Assembly (NCBI GenBank): GCA_009103225.1
Contig: RHPI01003256.1
Coordinates: forward strand, 70,914 to 134,913
Reading direction: 5' to 3'
Source of the DNA: Chlorokybus atmophyticus
Taxonomy: Eukaryota > Streptophyta > Chlorokybophyceae > Chlorokybales > Chlorokybaceae
DNA: 64,000 nucleotides
Each line of letters begins with the position of its first letter. Positions within the stretch are counted from its first letter, which is position 1. Under the pieces are notes generated by a model. It had not been told where the DNA came from. It saw only the letters and a list, made by a program, of their open reading frames with translations, and ran no database searches. Below are positions 11,701 to 33,355 of this stretch, one piece after another. Both the position numbers and the translations under genes were made by a program.

Positions 11701-13454
11701 AGCATCCTCACAATATGCGGCCCAAGAGGTGCGGCATCGGCATTTGCCACAAACACAGTGAAATTATTGTTCCACAAAGGAGACTTGCGATCAACAGCTT
11801 TGCGAGCAGATGGCGGCTCGTCTGATCCGTCATCCTCCGGATCTTTGCCCATAACAGCCGCAGCGGCCATACGCGGAGAGTTTGCGCTGGAAGTGAGCTC
11901 GACAACCTGCGCCGGTGAATCGGATGTGTCCGGTTCACCCTGACACACACACATGTTGTGCCTGGCACACACTCACTGCCACACACTCGCAAGCCGTCCA
12001 CTTCAAACAGCTTGAGCGACAGTGTCAGCTCATGCACCACACACCTCATAAGGCAACCCGGCTCCTGCAATTAGGCGTTCAGCTCTGCGTGCTGGAGTGT
12101 ATGAACCTGCGCGCTCAAACATAGACCACATCTTCCTGCTTCTGATTACGGACGGCGGCCTGAGCAATGCTGTGGTTCGCTTCACGCCCATCAGCCGAGC
12201 TGCCAAGGCAATATTAGTGATGACACCCAGCGCCATAACCTTGCAAATGCTTGGCAAATATACGCATAGCATGCCACTGAACATCATAACAACTTAACAC
12301 TCACCCCCTGCCAACAGGCGCGAACCCTCTGCATCTCCTATAGACAGACGCGGTGCGAAGGCGCCTGCCAGCTCAGCAACGGGATTGATCGAGTCCTGCA
12401 CATACAGGAAGTTGCTCACGCCGCCAAACAGTGTTTTGAAATCACTGTCTAAAGGGACCACCGAGAGCGAACGCAGCAGCGAAGGGGACACCAGAGAGTA
12501 GGATTGCAGTACCTACGTTCACTTACTGTGAATGATGACTAGCAATAGCCTACAATCAGCCATGCCTTGACCTATACTACTTAGTGAAACACTACTACTG
12601 CACGAGGTGTTGTGAACAGGATGGAGCACCATGAAGGGCACCAATGAAACACTCTTATGCAGTGGCTGTATGCGATGACGGACACCATGAAAACATGCAT
12701 ATGCTGACGGTGCTGAGGCAGCATGCGCACGATACAGTAGTAGAGTCCACACCTTTAGCCATTGGCGTGCCAGGTTGTAATCACGAACGCCAGCACGAAC
12801 GCGCAACCCCGATAGCAGAAGCTCACTGCAGTTACAGGTTGTAGCTTACCACAGAGTCAACAGAAACCCTACAACAGCAGGAAACCCTAAGCGCATGATG
12901 GGAACCCTAACCCTAAATGCACACAAAGGTGCTTGCAGAAATGCTAAGCCATGCTGCATGGAAGGGGAAGCAGTGACACAGGCAATGCAGGAGGCGTGAC
13001 CATGCACAATGCACACAAGCTTGAGAGCAAACATGAGCGGTCGTACCTGATGGCGGCGACGCCCTCCTTGGAATCCGCCGGAGCCACAAGCACATGGCGG
13101 GAGTCCCTGGGCAGCCAAAGCCTGGCTGTGATGGCCCTGGCAGACCCAGAGGTGGAAGGACGCTCTGTCTCCCATCCTGAGACAGCACAAGCTCAGACCT
13201 CTCCACCGAATCATGAAAACCGTCGGAGCATCCATGCCCACAGCCACAGCCACATAACTACAAGCACAAGCACAACAATACCCACCTTGCCGGCGAGAGC
13301 CAGCGTAACCGCTGTGAAAGAGCTGAGCGCGAGGCGCCAACGTGGACGACGACGCTGACGACGAGGAGGAGGAGGAGGAGGAGCGCGTCCCCCGGCACAC
13401 CCCGCACGGCGCCAACGACGCCGCCGCCTCCATCCCCGCCGCCGCCGCCGCCAT
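8782..13454 (-). CDS. Plastid NmrA/Tic62-like Rossmann protein with Pro-rich repeat tail
   Basis: This is a multi-exon gene. Exon 1 (13454-13286) is an Ala/Ser-rich transit peptide and joins in phase to exon 2 (13176-13047). Later exons give SDR/NmrA-like pieces: an AERLIAGAGLPYE motif (12239-12045), a second Rossmann start TVFVANADAAPLGPHI (about 11800), the strand-like MSAVVYIDNAERN (about 11430) and ANVGHFVL (about 11180). This suggests two tandem atypical SDR domains whose glycine motif is degenerate. The large last exon (to 8782) has an Ala-rich coiled coil. Its tail then alternates two motifs: LETKQVKPPQPEVAKAPP (five related copies) and AGKFTKFGAMTSA (four related copies). Tic62 has the same plan, an SDR domain plus a Pro-rich repeat tail that binds ferredoxin-NADP reductase, but these repeats do not match the FNR-binding consensus I know. 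The exon at 12491-12305 does not join in phase to its neighbour in my model. Confidence 0.5.
9160..10140 (-). repeat. Protein-level repeats in the tail of the Tic62-like gene
   Basis: Two nearly identical repeat units (around 9490-9600 and 9640-9780) encode KFTKFGAMTSANAEKASLE followed by the KPPQPEVAKAPP block. Weaker copies lie on both sides. The near-identity at DNA level shows recent unit duplication within the exon. Confidence 0.8.
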
Positions 13455-15779
13455 GTCAGCAGCTTGTGGATGAGATCAACATACGGCCATTTTTTCAGAT
13501 GGCTCAATGCATTGCACGGAAGTTACAGCCCAGCACAAACACATGCAAGAAAACAAATGTGAAATACAAAATGCAGCAAAACGTGGAATATCTGGTCTCT
13601 GATTGGCCCCTGCGCTTCAGCCCTTCCAGCACCGGTCTGCCGGTCTTTTGAGGTTTCAAGGCCGAACTATGCTTCCTACACTGGTTCTGCGGCATGGCAC
13701 ACGTCGGACAGCCATGGTTGCGTTTCGGTCGTGACACGGTTGGCATTTATCGGGTTTGCTCGCTGTACGGTGTGCTGTGCAGTTTATTCCATCCCAAGCG
13801 CCGCTCCGTTATAGCCATACTGTCCGCTAGCTCGGCATGTATCACAGGCACATAAGTTGTTGCCAACAACTGCAGCCCAACATACAGTGTCTACGAACAG
13901 TCCCAAGCTTCAAAGACTTTAGTGCACAAGCGTCCTACGTGTTATTTAACCAATCAAACGGTTATGCTTTATGTGGCTACTCATCAACCACATGCATGGT
14001 GTTGGAAACAAACATTACGTCGTATATATTTATAATATTTTGTCAACAGCTACATGTTGGAGCATAGGCATCATGCATGCTTGCACATGCGCGTGGGGTG
14101 TGAGTACACAATGGTTGTTTGCTTATCAATGTATGTTGCTGGTAGCATATTAATAAGATAACCCATTTATTACATGTAACATATATACATTGTCATGTAA
14201 TGCAACATGTATACATTGTCGTGTCATGTATACCGTATTACTATCATTATTATCATATACATGATTGGTGTATGCACACGTGTGCGCTTGCCCACCCACC
14301 TACGCACATATGCGCACATGCGCACGCACACGTGATTAAGAATGTGATTCATTGCCGTATCATATGTCAATACATTTCAATTATGCATGTATATGTACCA
14401 TGATAATATCATGGTACATGTGCATTTAATCGTAAGAGTTAACAGTGTTATGTTGCATAATAAACATCCACACTACGTGCTAGCTTCGCGTGCCGCACGC
14501 CACGGCGTAGAAGGACTATGTCAACATACGCTGCGCAAGCCAGCGCAATGTTTTGTATTAAGTATATTTATTACATTTAATGTATATACATTATATATCT
14601 TCAACTTAAATTAAGTTGTAACATATATGAGATGGGGCATATATGAGACATGTGGTTCCTCTTATGGTCGGGACTTTTGCTGTCATAGTCCAATAGATTT
14701 ATGGCGCCGTAATATAGCTACTTTGCTTCTAGTGGAAGCCTTCCACACTTGCGAGCGCACGATACTTATACCAATGTAGGTAGCAATGGATACTTATACA
14801 TATATTTGCATGATGTGTTTATCTTTAACATAGCTTGTGTCGGCCATAGCGCTAGCTAAGTCATTCTCCATCAAATAAAAAAAAACAAAACCAGAAAGAT
14901 CAAGCTTTCGTTGCCACCTGAGTGAGGATTCGCTTTACACAAGCAGTGCTTGTTGGGTGTGCCCACGCGGTCTACTCATAAGGCCTTAAGTATAATGATT
15001 CTCTTAAGGCATGAGTGGCACGCACAACGGTATACCCTGGGCTACGTAGCCCACTTCTGTCTCATTAGCTATAAGTCATAGCCAATGAGATGTACATAAA
15101 CGTCTGCGTGCATATATACGCGCATATGTACATGTGTGCGCACATGATTGCTTATGCGTGCATATGAGATATGCACTATTGATATAAACAATATTTATGA
15201 CTTTGTTCATCCACCCAAGATTTATTGCGTATGTTGCGACAACAAAGACAAATGCAACTTTTTATAGTATGCGGATATGTGTATGATATGCTTTTTTGCA
15301 GAAAGCATTCGAGCAACAAATAATAACGTCATGTCGCCATTTGTGTGCGCTATGATATATTTAATAATATAACAACTTGAATTTATTTATCATCGACACA
15401 AGCACTTTACAAACATCCTATTGTTGTTTGTGAACTCATTTTTTTAGAAACAAATGAGTGTTCACAAATGATTGGCTCGAATAACCACATAACAAGATCA
15501 GTATTTTTAAACCCGTTACATGAGCTTTAAATAGATTTAAAAAATTGTGAGGTGATACAAATATAATAATACCTGTTATACAACTTCGTAATGACTATAA
15601 AGCGGTTCGCAAAATGCATAGACTTTACGTAATGATAAATTGACAAACAGTAGATGGGTTACATGCCTTGTAATATGCACATGTAACGGGTGACATCGCT
15701 TGTAAAAACGTTTCCGTTATAGAAGTTGAAAACCAACACGCAGCCGTGCAGTTCATTCCCATATCCAAAGTGGTTGATC
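13455..15779. other. AT-rich intergenic region, no gene seen
   Basis: No frame with recognisable features is present. From about 13800 the DNA is AT-rich with many short ATGCATGC-like and ACATGT-like palindromes. Confidence 0.5.
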
Positions 15780-16240
15780 AAAAAGAATAATAATGTGCTT
15801 GAATGTTAACGTTCTCAAAATGTTATCATTTGACTTGTCAGCTCCATTCATGTAAGATTATGTAAGTATATCCACCTCGATCCGAGTTGTTATATACAAG
15901 ACTTTCTACTGGCGGATGATAATTTTGTATAGGGTGTCAATCTTGACAAGTTGTCAGAAGATTTGCCTCACAGCCATGAAGCGGAGTGGAAGATGTGGAG
16001 AAGACGATAAAAAGAATAATAATGTGCTTGGATGTTAACGTTCTCATAATGTTATCGTATGGCTTGTCAGCTCCATTCATGTAAGATTATGTAAGTATAT
16101 CCACCTCGATCCGAGTTGCTACATACAAGACTTTTAACTGGCGGATGATAAACTTGTATAGGGTGTCAATCTTGACAAGTTGTCAGAAGCTCTGCCTCAG
16201 AGCCATGAAGCGGAGTGGAAGCGGTGGAAGGGACGATGCA
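15780..16240 (+). repeat. Tandem duplication, about 229-bp unit
   Basis: A block starting AAAAAGAATAATAATGTGCT at about 15780 recurs at about 16009 with small differences. Both copies end in a stretch containing GCCATGAAGCGGAGTGGAAG. The function is unknown. Confidence 0.8.
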
Positions 16241-16981
16241 AGCGGTGCAAGGGACGTCCATTGCAGCACAGCAGTGACGGCTCGTGAGACAACAGCCTAC
16301 CCGGTAGGCTACCCAATGCGATTACCAAGGCTCATCATGACGAACCTTAATAAACTGAATACAATACCAAAACCCCATTCGTGACGAAACATGCTGTCAG
16401 CGATCGCCGGGTAGCGCACGTGCATGCGCCTGTCGTCCTCAATTTGACGACGGACCAGGCAGCCTCCTGGGCCGCGAGCGTTCACAACGCGCCGATGATG
16501 TAGTCAATGCCGGCGCGCCGTCAATGGCGCAGAGTTGCGAAGTCAAGGCGTCCGTCGCGCGCGCCCATGCATGCCCCCCGCCACGTCTGCCAACCGAGAG
16601 CGAGACCGACCAGTCCGCCGGTGTGTCTTCTAGCGCAAAGGAGAAAGCGGCGGCGGAGGCGGAGGCGGAGGCAGGCAACCAGTTTCTTTTATGCTTTAAT
16701 GTCGTGCAAAGCGACTTGCGGTGCGTAGGCCTAGCTGCTTGATTGGAGGTTTGCTATTTTTGCACTGCCGACATTGACGCTGTCGCATGGTTGTGCTGCG
16801 GCTTCATTCAGGCGTCAGCTGTAGTTGCCACAGTCGGCTGACAAGTAGCAAGCAGCTGCTGTTCAAGTTCAAGTTCAACAAGCAGGCTCGTCGGTTGTAG
16901 CCATTTGCCTGCTGCTAGCGTTTGATGTGTGATGTGCGTGGAGGAGACGGAAAAGTAAGTAAGCAAGTAGCGTAAGCAGCG
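16241..16981 (+). promoter_or_regulatory. Upstream region of the polycystin-like gene
   Basis: Base composition changes from AT-rich to CpG-rich at about 16390-16700, which suggests a promoter region for the gene starting at 16982. I see no clear TATA box. Frames open on both strands at 16439-16742 look like composition artefacts. Confidence 0.3.
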
Positions 16982-24480
<7,499 letters not shown>

Positions 24481-25441
24481 TGCCAAGGGTGAGTGAGGGT
24501 TTCAGATGCTCGCATGATTAGCATTAGTGGCTGCGTAGACAGAGGCGTAGTGGGAGTGTACAGAACAGTTAGTTGAGGGTTGATAAGTTTCCTTCGAGTT
24601 TGAAGACCATAGAAACGATTAGGGGTGGGCAGTTCTTGTGTTAGGTAAGTTATCACATAGCATTCACATTCAGTTGTATGGTGAAAGTTGCAATGCAAGC
24701 CCGGGTCAAGAGATAGTGGAATTTGTGATTTTGCATGTTGTCGCACCTGCAGATTAACAAGGATGCAACGCATTCACTGAATGCGGTCCCATTCAGAGTC
24801 TATTAGAGTAAAGTGTGGTGATATTCTCTGGTAAGCGGTGCCACATTCCTTACAAAGTCTTGTAAGCCTGCCGTATTGCATCAACCTTGCCGATGTAGAC
24901 CCTCTGATGCCTGACATAAACCTCTCTTGTACTACATGGGCAAGCATGACGCCAACTGTGTCTGCGCGCATTGCTGTCTGCGACAACCCACCCCACACCT
25001 AACCTAACCAACACAGTACATGACATCATGTTATGTAGCTAGCCATCTGCGTGTACACAGACATACAGCTACCCTAGGGCTGCGTCCACTTGCGTGGTCG
25101 GGGGCCCATGAACCACTGGTGCCCATCATAGAAAGCGATTTACTAGTGAACAACAACTGCGAACAAGTACCTGATCCGGTCTACAACAGTTGCACAGTAA
25201 AAAACATTTGAACTTAGCAAGGCCATGGCTGAATTGATGTTGCACTGCACCTTGATGCGGGCAAAGCTGTGCCAAACAACATTGGACTTGCAACAGAGAC
25301 AATAATGTGTCTAATGCGCTACAACATCCTTTACAAAATCACTTTGCGATATGCATTACCTAGTCGTTTGAGTGCTACAACTATGTAAACAACTGAATAC
25401 GGCATCACCAACCCCGATCTACTCACTACCGCATGCAATGC
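24481..25441. other. Convergent intergenic region (3' ends of PKD2-like and ChlD genes)
   Basis: Two genes end towards each other here. The stretch should hold both 3' untranslated regions. No further gene is seen. Confidence 0.5.
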
Positions 25442-28400
25442 TCATCGCAAATCCGAGAGCGCCTCCTGTGTCGCCATAGCTATGACCTTATCTGATGCGT
25501 TGGGCAGATAGTAATACCGGCCTGCAATGCATTCCAGCAGGTAAGCAACCACGTATACAAATTGTTTATGCAACCAGTGCACCAAGCCATCAACTTACCG
25601 CCAGCTACGCGCGCAATCTCCTTGGCAAAGCCAGTGGAGATGAACTTGTTCTCAGTATCAATCACAAGCAAATCCATGCCAGCCGCGCGAAGCTTGGCCG
25701 ACACGTCAAGAATCTCCGTCTTCAAATCCTCAGGCTTTGCCCTGCACGCACATCAAGTCGTGTGTTAGCTCGCCATGCCCGTGTTGTTTGCAATTAACCA
25801 AAGCATGCTACGCTATCTATGGCATACTTGGGAGCGTCAGGCGCGATGGCATCAGGCTCTCCCAACGACTTGGCCAAGCTGACGTTAGCGCGACCATCCG
25901 TGATAGCCACGATCATAACACGACCACAATCACCCGTCTTCTGCGCATTGAGACCCACCCTAACCTGTAGGACGCAACACATGTGGAATGAGGAATTGGC
26001 TAACTAAGCGAGCCAGGCAAATTTTGTGAAAGGAGATTGGATGCAATGCATACTGCTGTGGTCAGGCCGTGGGCTAAGGGAGACCCTCCACCGCACGGTA
26101 ACCTATCCAGCCGCTTGCGAGCCATGCTGATTGAGCGAGAGGGAGGCAGCAACACCTCTGCTGAGTCACCCCTGAATGGGATGATGGAGACCTGAAACAT
26201 CAACAGGTTTTGTTGTCCAAGTCTTGCGTATGCAATTGAGTGCAAGTGTTCCGACTGAGTAGCGCAGTACCTGGTCACGGTTTGTATAAGACTGATTCAG
26301 CAGCGAAAGCGCCGCACCCTTGGCATTGTTCATGCGGTTGAGAGCCATTGACCCTGACGCATCCACAACGAAAATAACTAGAGCTCCTGCCTTGCGCGCT
26401 AACCTCTTAGACCTTATGTCAACCTGTAGAGTACAAGCTCAGTCGCATTCCCAGCAAGGACATCTCAGACTCATGCTGGAACTGCAATCAAGGGAGTTGC
26501 ATTGCTGACCTGCTCTACAAAAACTTTCTTGTTGCGAATGCCTGCTGCTTGCGCTTGTTGCCTCCTGCGAATCTGCAGACAAACAATGTGAGCAATATAT
26601 ACCGATGTCGCCTTCGACCAAAGCATACATACACATAAGGACATCAGTTAACACAAGTGCAGTTACCACCTTTCACTGAAAAGTCGTTTTGACTGAGTTG
26701 TGCATGCATGGGCGGTAAAATAGCTGTCACACAGTATGTGTTCCAAGCAACTGCATTTACCTGGTGAGGAGCAGCCGCGCGCAGCGTAGCGTCCACAGCG
26801 ATGCGCATGACCTTGCCCTTGGGGATCATGGGCTTAATGTATCGGCCCCTGTCCTCGCTGAAGATCATGTTCTTTGCGCGACCCGTCTTGGATTTCCTCC
26901 TCATTGACTGAACGCGCAAGCATCGTGCTAAGCGCACTCGCCTCACCTGACACTGCACTCCCTGCAATGCGACTCACCTGTTGGGCAAAGTACAGCATCT
27001 TAGGGTCCACCACACCACCCTCGGCATCAAAGACAAACTCCTCTGGGATCTGATCTGGCTGCTGCTCATCCTTTTCTTCCTCATCTTGCTCTTCTTCCTG
27101 CAACGCATCCAAAAATTCAATGAGCAAAGTTGCACGCATGCAATGCAACACTTGATACCAAACTGCAGTTAAACTAACCTCTTTCTGCTCCTGGTCTTCT
27201 TGCTCTTCCTGGCTGGACTGCGGTGGCGGCGGCGGGGGCGGGGGAGGTGGAGGTGGTTGGCCTTCGGGGGTATCGACTGTTGTTGACCGCGGGATGATCA
27301 CCAGCTCAACTGCCTTGCGCAAGTCATCCGGCGACACGTTCTGCGCAACATGATTGATGGTGTCGGTCTCAGCATGCTTGCTGCACGCATGCAATGTGGC
27401 AGATTGCACCAACAATAGTTGTACCTGTCGGCCTTCAAGAGCAGCCAATGCGCACGCAACTCGCACAGCAAACAGCTCTGCACGGTGACCCTGCCAGCCA
27501 GTGAAGACAACAACAACACGTCAGTTGAAACACAATTACTACCAAGAAGCAAGCAGCTGCAAAAAGCCTGCAGGTTACAAACCTGAACGCCCGCGCGCAG
27601 ACTCTCCATAACAAGATACTTTATTTGATCTTTGCCAATCTCCACATCTTTCAAGTACTCCCTCGCAAGGATGATTTGAGTCTTTGCAGCATCTGTGGCC
27701 TCCGCAAATGTGTCGAGTGCTTCCTGATAGTTGTCGACAAAATTGCGGCACATATCCACAACAGCCACGCGATCATCGAGGGTCAGGGGCATATCTGCTG
27801 AAAGCGTCATTGCAATGCGATCCAATAGATGCTCCCTCAATGGCCCCTGCAAAGTGATGCATGCAAGTGGTCAATGCCTGAAATGTGATTACTCCATTTT
27901 GGTATGCAGGTAGACTGAGCTGCAGTAATTACTTTTGTGTACCTCCTCTGGGTTGAATGTGGCAATGAGCAGGGGTCTACACGGGTGTCGAATTGAAAGA
28001 CCCTCGCGCTCGATAATGTTGACACCCTCGGCTAGGACATTCAACAACACATTGGAGATGGAGTCGTCCAACAGATTGATCTGTCAAACATGCGTGGTAT
28101 TTGAGTGTGCATCTATGCAGCGCTGTACCACTGTACTGGCGCGCCCACTCACAAAGTTGAGATGTGCAATCAGATTGCGTACACTGGTAAGGTTTGTCTG
28201 TCACGCACCTCATCCACATAAAGCACACCACGATGCGCTGCAGCCAGCAGACCAGGCTGAAACACAGTTTGGCCTGTCTTGATGCTCTCCTCTACATCCA
28301 CAGAACCCAGCAGTCTGTCCTCCGTGACACCCAGTGGAATCTGTGCAGTCACAAACATCATTACACATGGACAACATGCATACAAGCCTGCGCTATAACC

Positions 28401-29816
28401 AAGTAATCAATGGTGGCATACTGTGATAAAGGGTGTGTCAATGATCTTTGTGATCGGCCTGCCGTCTTCATCACGCTTCACCATGTCTGCAAGGCCAGTC
28501 TCCCACTCCTGAGGGTTGTCCGGATCGGAGTTGGCAATGGAGCCGTCCACCACCTCAATTGGGGGCATGAGAGCGTGCAACCCGCGAGACATGACAGACT
28601 TTGCGGTACCCCTCCTGCCAGCTATAGCTACGCCACCCACGCCAACATCCACCGCACCCAGCAACAACGATGTCTTGACCGCATCCTGGATAGGCATGAG
28701 AAGAAACCAATCAAGGCAGGAAAAAGGCTTTGTGCAAGCGGTGATTGTGTCAATGCGAATGCAATGCTGTTGCAGTGTCCATGTGACTGATGATTGCATG
28801 ATTGCATATGGGAATGATGTTCTGCATAGGCTTTACTGCAGCTGAAGTGCAATACTTGTCACAATATTGACACCATGCACAATGCATTGTCGACATTTGT
28901 TGCAATGGTCACTATAAGTGATCTGGCTCATCTACCGTACATTTTCTGTCTCCTACAACGGAACTGCTATTCATAGTGTTTTGTCACCACCATAAAGATG
29001 GACCATTGTGTAGCATTGTCTGATATGCAAGAATGCAGCATTGCGCTTGAGCACGCGCAATGCTGCATTCGAAGTGTTATCAACAAGTGCACATGCTGGT
29101 GAAGATGGATCCTTTGTACCAAATGTCTGGTATGCAAGAATGCAGCGTTGCACTTGGGCACAAGGCATGCATGATTGAATGCATGTGAAGTGTTATCAAC
29201 ATGTGCACATGGTGGTTTGTTGATAACGCATGTAACACGGCGTGCAGAAGCTCAGCTCTCACCTGTGCCACAACCGCAGCGAGGGGCATTGTGCCTCGCG
29301 GGCCGACACGAACCTCGGCCTTGCCGAAGCGCAGTGCTGCAGCAGAGCTGCCATCTTGGCTCGAGGAAGCAGCAGCAGCCTGCATTGTTACACACAATGC
29401 ATTAAGTTAGTAGCTTAATGTACAAACCCTAATTGCAAACTTGTAGCTGAATCTACACAGCATTGCTTACATTCTTGCTGCTTGATGCGGATGAGTCCTC
29501 CCGGCTCACAGCGGGCGCTTCCGCTATGCATTGCGTCACGCCTGGACAACACAAAGAGCACGCAAAGGCTATCATGCAGCCAGCACATGGCTGGAGACGG
29601 CGACATGCGCACCATCCACGCTGAGCCACATGCTGTACCTGAAGGCGGCAGCCGGACTGTCGCCGGCTGTGCGGCACACCTCAGCCCAGCTCCAGCGAAC
29701 GACCCCTTCAACCTCCTGGAAGAGGACACTCTATGAGACTGCGGCTGTGACGATGATGACGACGACGACAGCGCAGCCGCGGCCACGCCGCCCGACACCA
29801 CCACCGCCGCCGCCAT
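25442..29816 (-). CDS. CHLD: Magnesium-chelatase subunit D, plastid precursor
   Basis: With subunits I and H, ChlD forms the ATP-dependent complex that inserts Mg into protoporphyrin IX in the plastid, the first committed step of chlorophyll synthesis. The gene is complete in about 17 exons. It starts with [10 protein letters not shown] and a Ser-rich transit peptide (29816-29639). The AAA-like domain follows: [20 protein letters not shown] (about 28610) has the degenerate P-loop usual for ChlD, with further motifs [19 protein letters not shown] and [10 protein letters not shown]. The central linker (about 27240-27000) has a run of about 12 prolines followed by a long acidic Glu/Asp/Gln tract. 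The integrin I (vWA) domain carries the MIDAS motif [13 protein letters not shown] (about 26350) and [12 protein letters not shown] (about 25890). The stop is TGA at 25442-25444. Junctions checked by eye at the 5' end are in phase. One intron (about 28690-29260) is long and holds a tandem repeat. Confidence 0.96.
29024..29230 (+). repeat. Two-copy 107-bp repeat in a ChlD intron
   Basis: TATGCAAGAATGCAGC at 29024 recurs at 29131, and both copies continue to GTGTTATCAAC and a GTGCACATG motif. The copies are imperfect. The block lies in the largest intron of the gene. Confidence 0.65.
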
Positions 29817-32800
29817 GGTCCCAAACACGGTCTGACACTTGGGCTCTAAACTGACCCCAGGACCAAGCCCTAATGCCGGCCGCTCGAAATCGTTGAATGT
29901 TACACGTCCAGTCCTCGATAGAATGTTTGTGCCCAATCCCAGCCGTGCAATGCTGCATGACGAGCTCTACTAGCCGTCGATCTACCTGAGGGCAAGATCT
30001 TGCAGCCAAAAGTAAGCTCTCAACAGCAGCCAATCAGAAAACAGCGTCGTTGCTGGCTTATTTAAGCGAGCGGATAACTTATGCAATCGTACCCCAATAA
30101 CAGACTTTGCCCTAAGACTCTCTTAGGCTAAGCGAGTAATCCCGTGTAAGAATCTAACTGATTGGTCACCAGCAAGCTGCGCAACATTGGTGGTAACTGA
30201 ACATGAGCGTCAAGTCCCTATTATAAGGGACTGAAATTATTATGTGCATGTTTGCAATCTGCAGCATAATAACAAGGGTTGACTCAACTTATCGAAAACA
30301 TTATACGACACATATTGTAATGTATCATATCTCATATCATATAAGTCATTAATTCACTCAAACTTGATTTACTTTGTTCACATTATAAAGACGAAGTTTA
30401 ACAAAGGTAAATCAAATAAGAATCAGCAACACAAAGTGAGAAACATGCACTCACGTGACGTCCTTGAGCAAGTAAATGAAGAAAGGATTGTATAGTAGAG
30501 CATAATGCATTATGTGCCACCTCGCGTCGCACCTACCTAGTGGCGGACGCGCCGTGGCACTTTCTAAGCTTTACATGCTTGAGTACGATTAACCAGTGAA
30601 TATGGCATGCAATAAAGGGCATGCTATCACGCATTGCATTTATAAATTGAATATGGACGTGAGCATCTTGTTCATGCTAGTTGCTTAGGATGTGTAGCAA
30701 TGAGTTCACGTTATCATATTCTTATACAACATGCATTGGCCTTACGCAATTGTTGAGTTGAGGACGTTACAAGATTGCGTGCAAGCGAATGGGTGAGCGA
30801 TCATCCACTTATGGTTTTTGGTGGTCACTTCAAGAAGGTGGAGGTGGAGTAGGACAAACATGAGGTCGATATGTGTCACAATAGCCTTTGCATAAGGCTT
30901 AAGTAGTTATAGATCTCAACAAAACCTTTATACAACATGTGAGCAAAATGTGCTCACATGTGCTCACAAGTGCTCACAAACCTCAACACGTGAGCGCATT
31001 TTGCTCACATGTGCTTGTGAAAATGCCTAACGCCATAGCTGCGACCATAGGCGAGAATCCCCAAAACTTGTAATTTTCGTTGAACTGGGTTGTGTGCTTC
31101 ATTTTATTTAATACACGCATAATCACTCAAGAAACTGCATATACGCATCAGATGCGGAGTGCGCACCAATCGAGTTAAATGCGCTGATCATTGTGGTAGC
31201 ATGTTTTTTAAACGGCACACAACTGCCTTTAACGCTTCACATGCGTATGACGTTGTCACAAAACAAAAATGAGCACTATTTGCAATAAAACGCACAGAAG
31301 GTACACAAATTAGCACGGTGCAGACTATGTAGTCCGTACAAAATGCATGTTAAATTACATGTATTGGTTGTAAAGACATGAAAATGCAATGATGATGATG
31401 ATGATCACTGATCATATAATAAGAGTACATATGTTTACTCACATACCATGTCTTCGTGATATTAAGTAAGTTGAACCATAGAAGTATATAATTGCTTGAA
31501 ATGAAACACATATACATATCTGTAGTAACGAGGGTGTAAAGTATTGCATGATAGACCATGTCTTGATTAATTGTGACTGCAAGTTTCACAATCTTGCTTT
31601 GCCTCAGCTTAACATCAATTTATAAAGATGACCGCTAAGTTGTGTGCTCAAGTGACGGCTTGTAACTTAAGTGAATGTTCGTAAAGTTGAAATTGATAAT
31701 ATAAACATATGTGATGTGATAATAGCTTGCTCAGTATTCAAGTATGTGACATGTTTAGATACATGTTTGATAATGTTGCAAAAGCAAAAAATGGTCATTG
31801 TCTATACAATTTTAAGGGTTGCAGTGCGGTCGAGGCCATATTGTAACATTACATTAATACCAGGCTGGCCGGTAACTATACCGCACTCTTAATTCTGTTT
31901 TTATGCAACTTAGGTAACATGCCATCATAAAAAATGTAGACTCTTACAAATCAAACCCTCTTTGGACGGCATCCCTTATGACGTAAACATTCATGAAAAA
32001 CCACTCGTTGGGGCTGATCGACACATGAGCACGGCGTAAAAGTTTTAAACATGCTTACAAGTATGAAGCCTGCAGCTGGGCAATATGCAATAGTGTTATC
32101 ACTTAAACAACATCCCGAACTTGGTAAGGTGTGCGCAAGTAAAGATAACATGTGTTTGCTTGCATGTATTGATGCTACTGCATGGTTGGTAGCCATGATA
32201 CGCTTCATATTTCATGAGTTACTTCATAAATACCCACTTGATCATGCTGTGCTACGGTGTTTGTATGATTTTGAAAATCTGCTGGTGCTACATCATAGAC
32301 CAATAAATATGCACGTTGATTTTTTCGTGTAGGCCTTCAACTTTTACATTCGACCTATATATGGCACGATTAAAGATCAATACCACACAGCATTTCACTT
32401 GGTAGTGGTCGAATAAAAAGTTCAATTTTTTATACTTTCTACAGTATTATAAATAGCACAATGTAGCCATCCAATTGTTAAGCATGGTTCAATTGTTTGA
32501 ACTCATTAACAACAGCAAGCTTGTCAAAGTGACTTGTGGTGACCCAACCTGATCGATTGTGATCAATGTCACCTACGTAAGCGCTGACAGCTTGTCAGCG
32601 GCGGGCATTATCATTGTACGTCAACTTGAAATGTGTGTGGATTGGTTGCGTATGCTATGCATGCACACATTCTCACGTCCAAAGTTAACATGCCGAGAAT
32701 TGCAAACAAGGCTGTTGCTGCAAGGGCGTCAATGAAGAGAAGAGTGTGCACGTGTATGCATAGTGCAGTGTATCAAGAAGCTACAGAAAATTGTGCATGC

Positions 32801-33355
32801 ACAACAGTGCAATTAGACACGCAGCAGCAATTACTTAGCTTGTTGAACAGCTTCGAGCTTCAGCTAATATGTGTACATATACTAGCATTTCCATCATAAT
32901 AAGTTTTAGGGATGGTTTGTGTTGCTTATGGTTGTAATGCTTTAAGCGATAACATGTAATAAACATGATATGCAGTGGTCAAACACCTTTCCCATCATCA
33001 CATGCGTTGGAGAACGTGTGAACGCTTGCGTTTTTGCTTTACATTTACTAATTGTGGAGTTAATGAGCCTACCGGATAGGCCGCCTTTTACTTGTGGGTA
33101 AACTTGATCATGCAAACACTTACCACATCCACAACTAGAAATGTCAAGAACAGCCTGAGAATCCATCAACATGCATACTCCATGTGTATGTTGCAGTAAA
33201 TGCTGCCTCTCATGTATTGATGTCGATAACTGCAAGCTGCCATTAGAATATGTTAATCATTGTTTATATGCATGTTGAAAGGTTACATATCCAATCAAGC
33301 TATATTTAGAACCGTACTGCGACATACTTAACTGTAATGATGTTAATTTTATAAT
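29817..33355. other. AT-rich intergenic region, no gene seen
   Basis: The first 150-300 bases should hold the ChlD promoter. The remainder is AT-rich with only short frames. It contains a long inverted repeat at 30935-31012, listed separately. Confidence 0.5.
30935..31012. repeat. Inverted repeat, 27-nt arms
   Basis: Left arm 30935-30961 (ACATGTGAGCAAAATG core) and right arm 30986-31012 (CATTTTGCTCACATGT core) are complementary with about two mismatches and a 24-nt spacer. TGCTCACA motifs are also repeated in the left arm and spacer. Confidence 0.75.

Noticed and set aside
12902-12917. Telomere-like CCCTAACCCTAAA
   Set aside because: Only about two units are present inside the Tic62-like gene; this is too short for an interstitial telomere.
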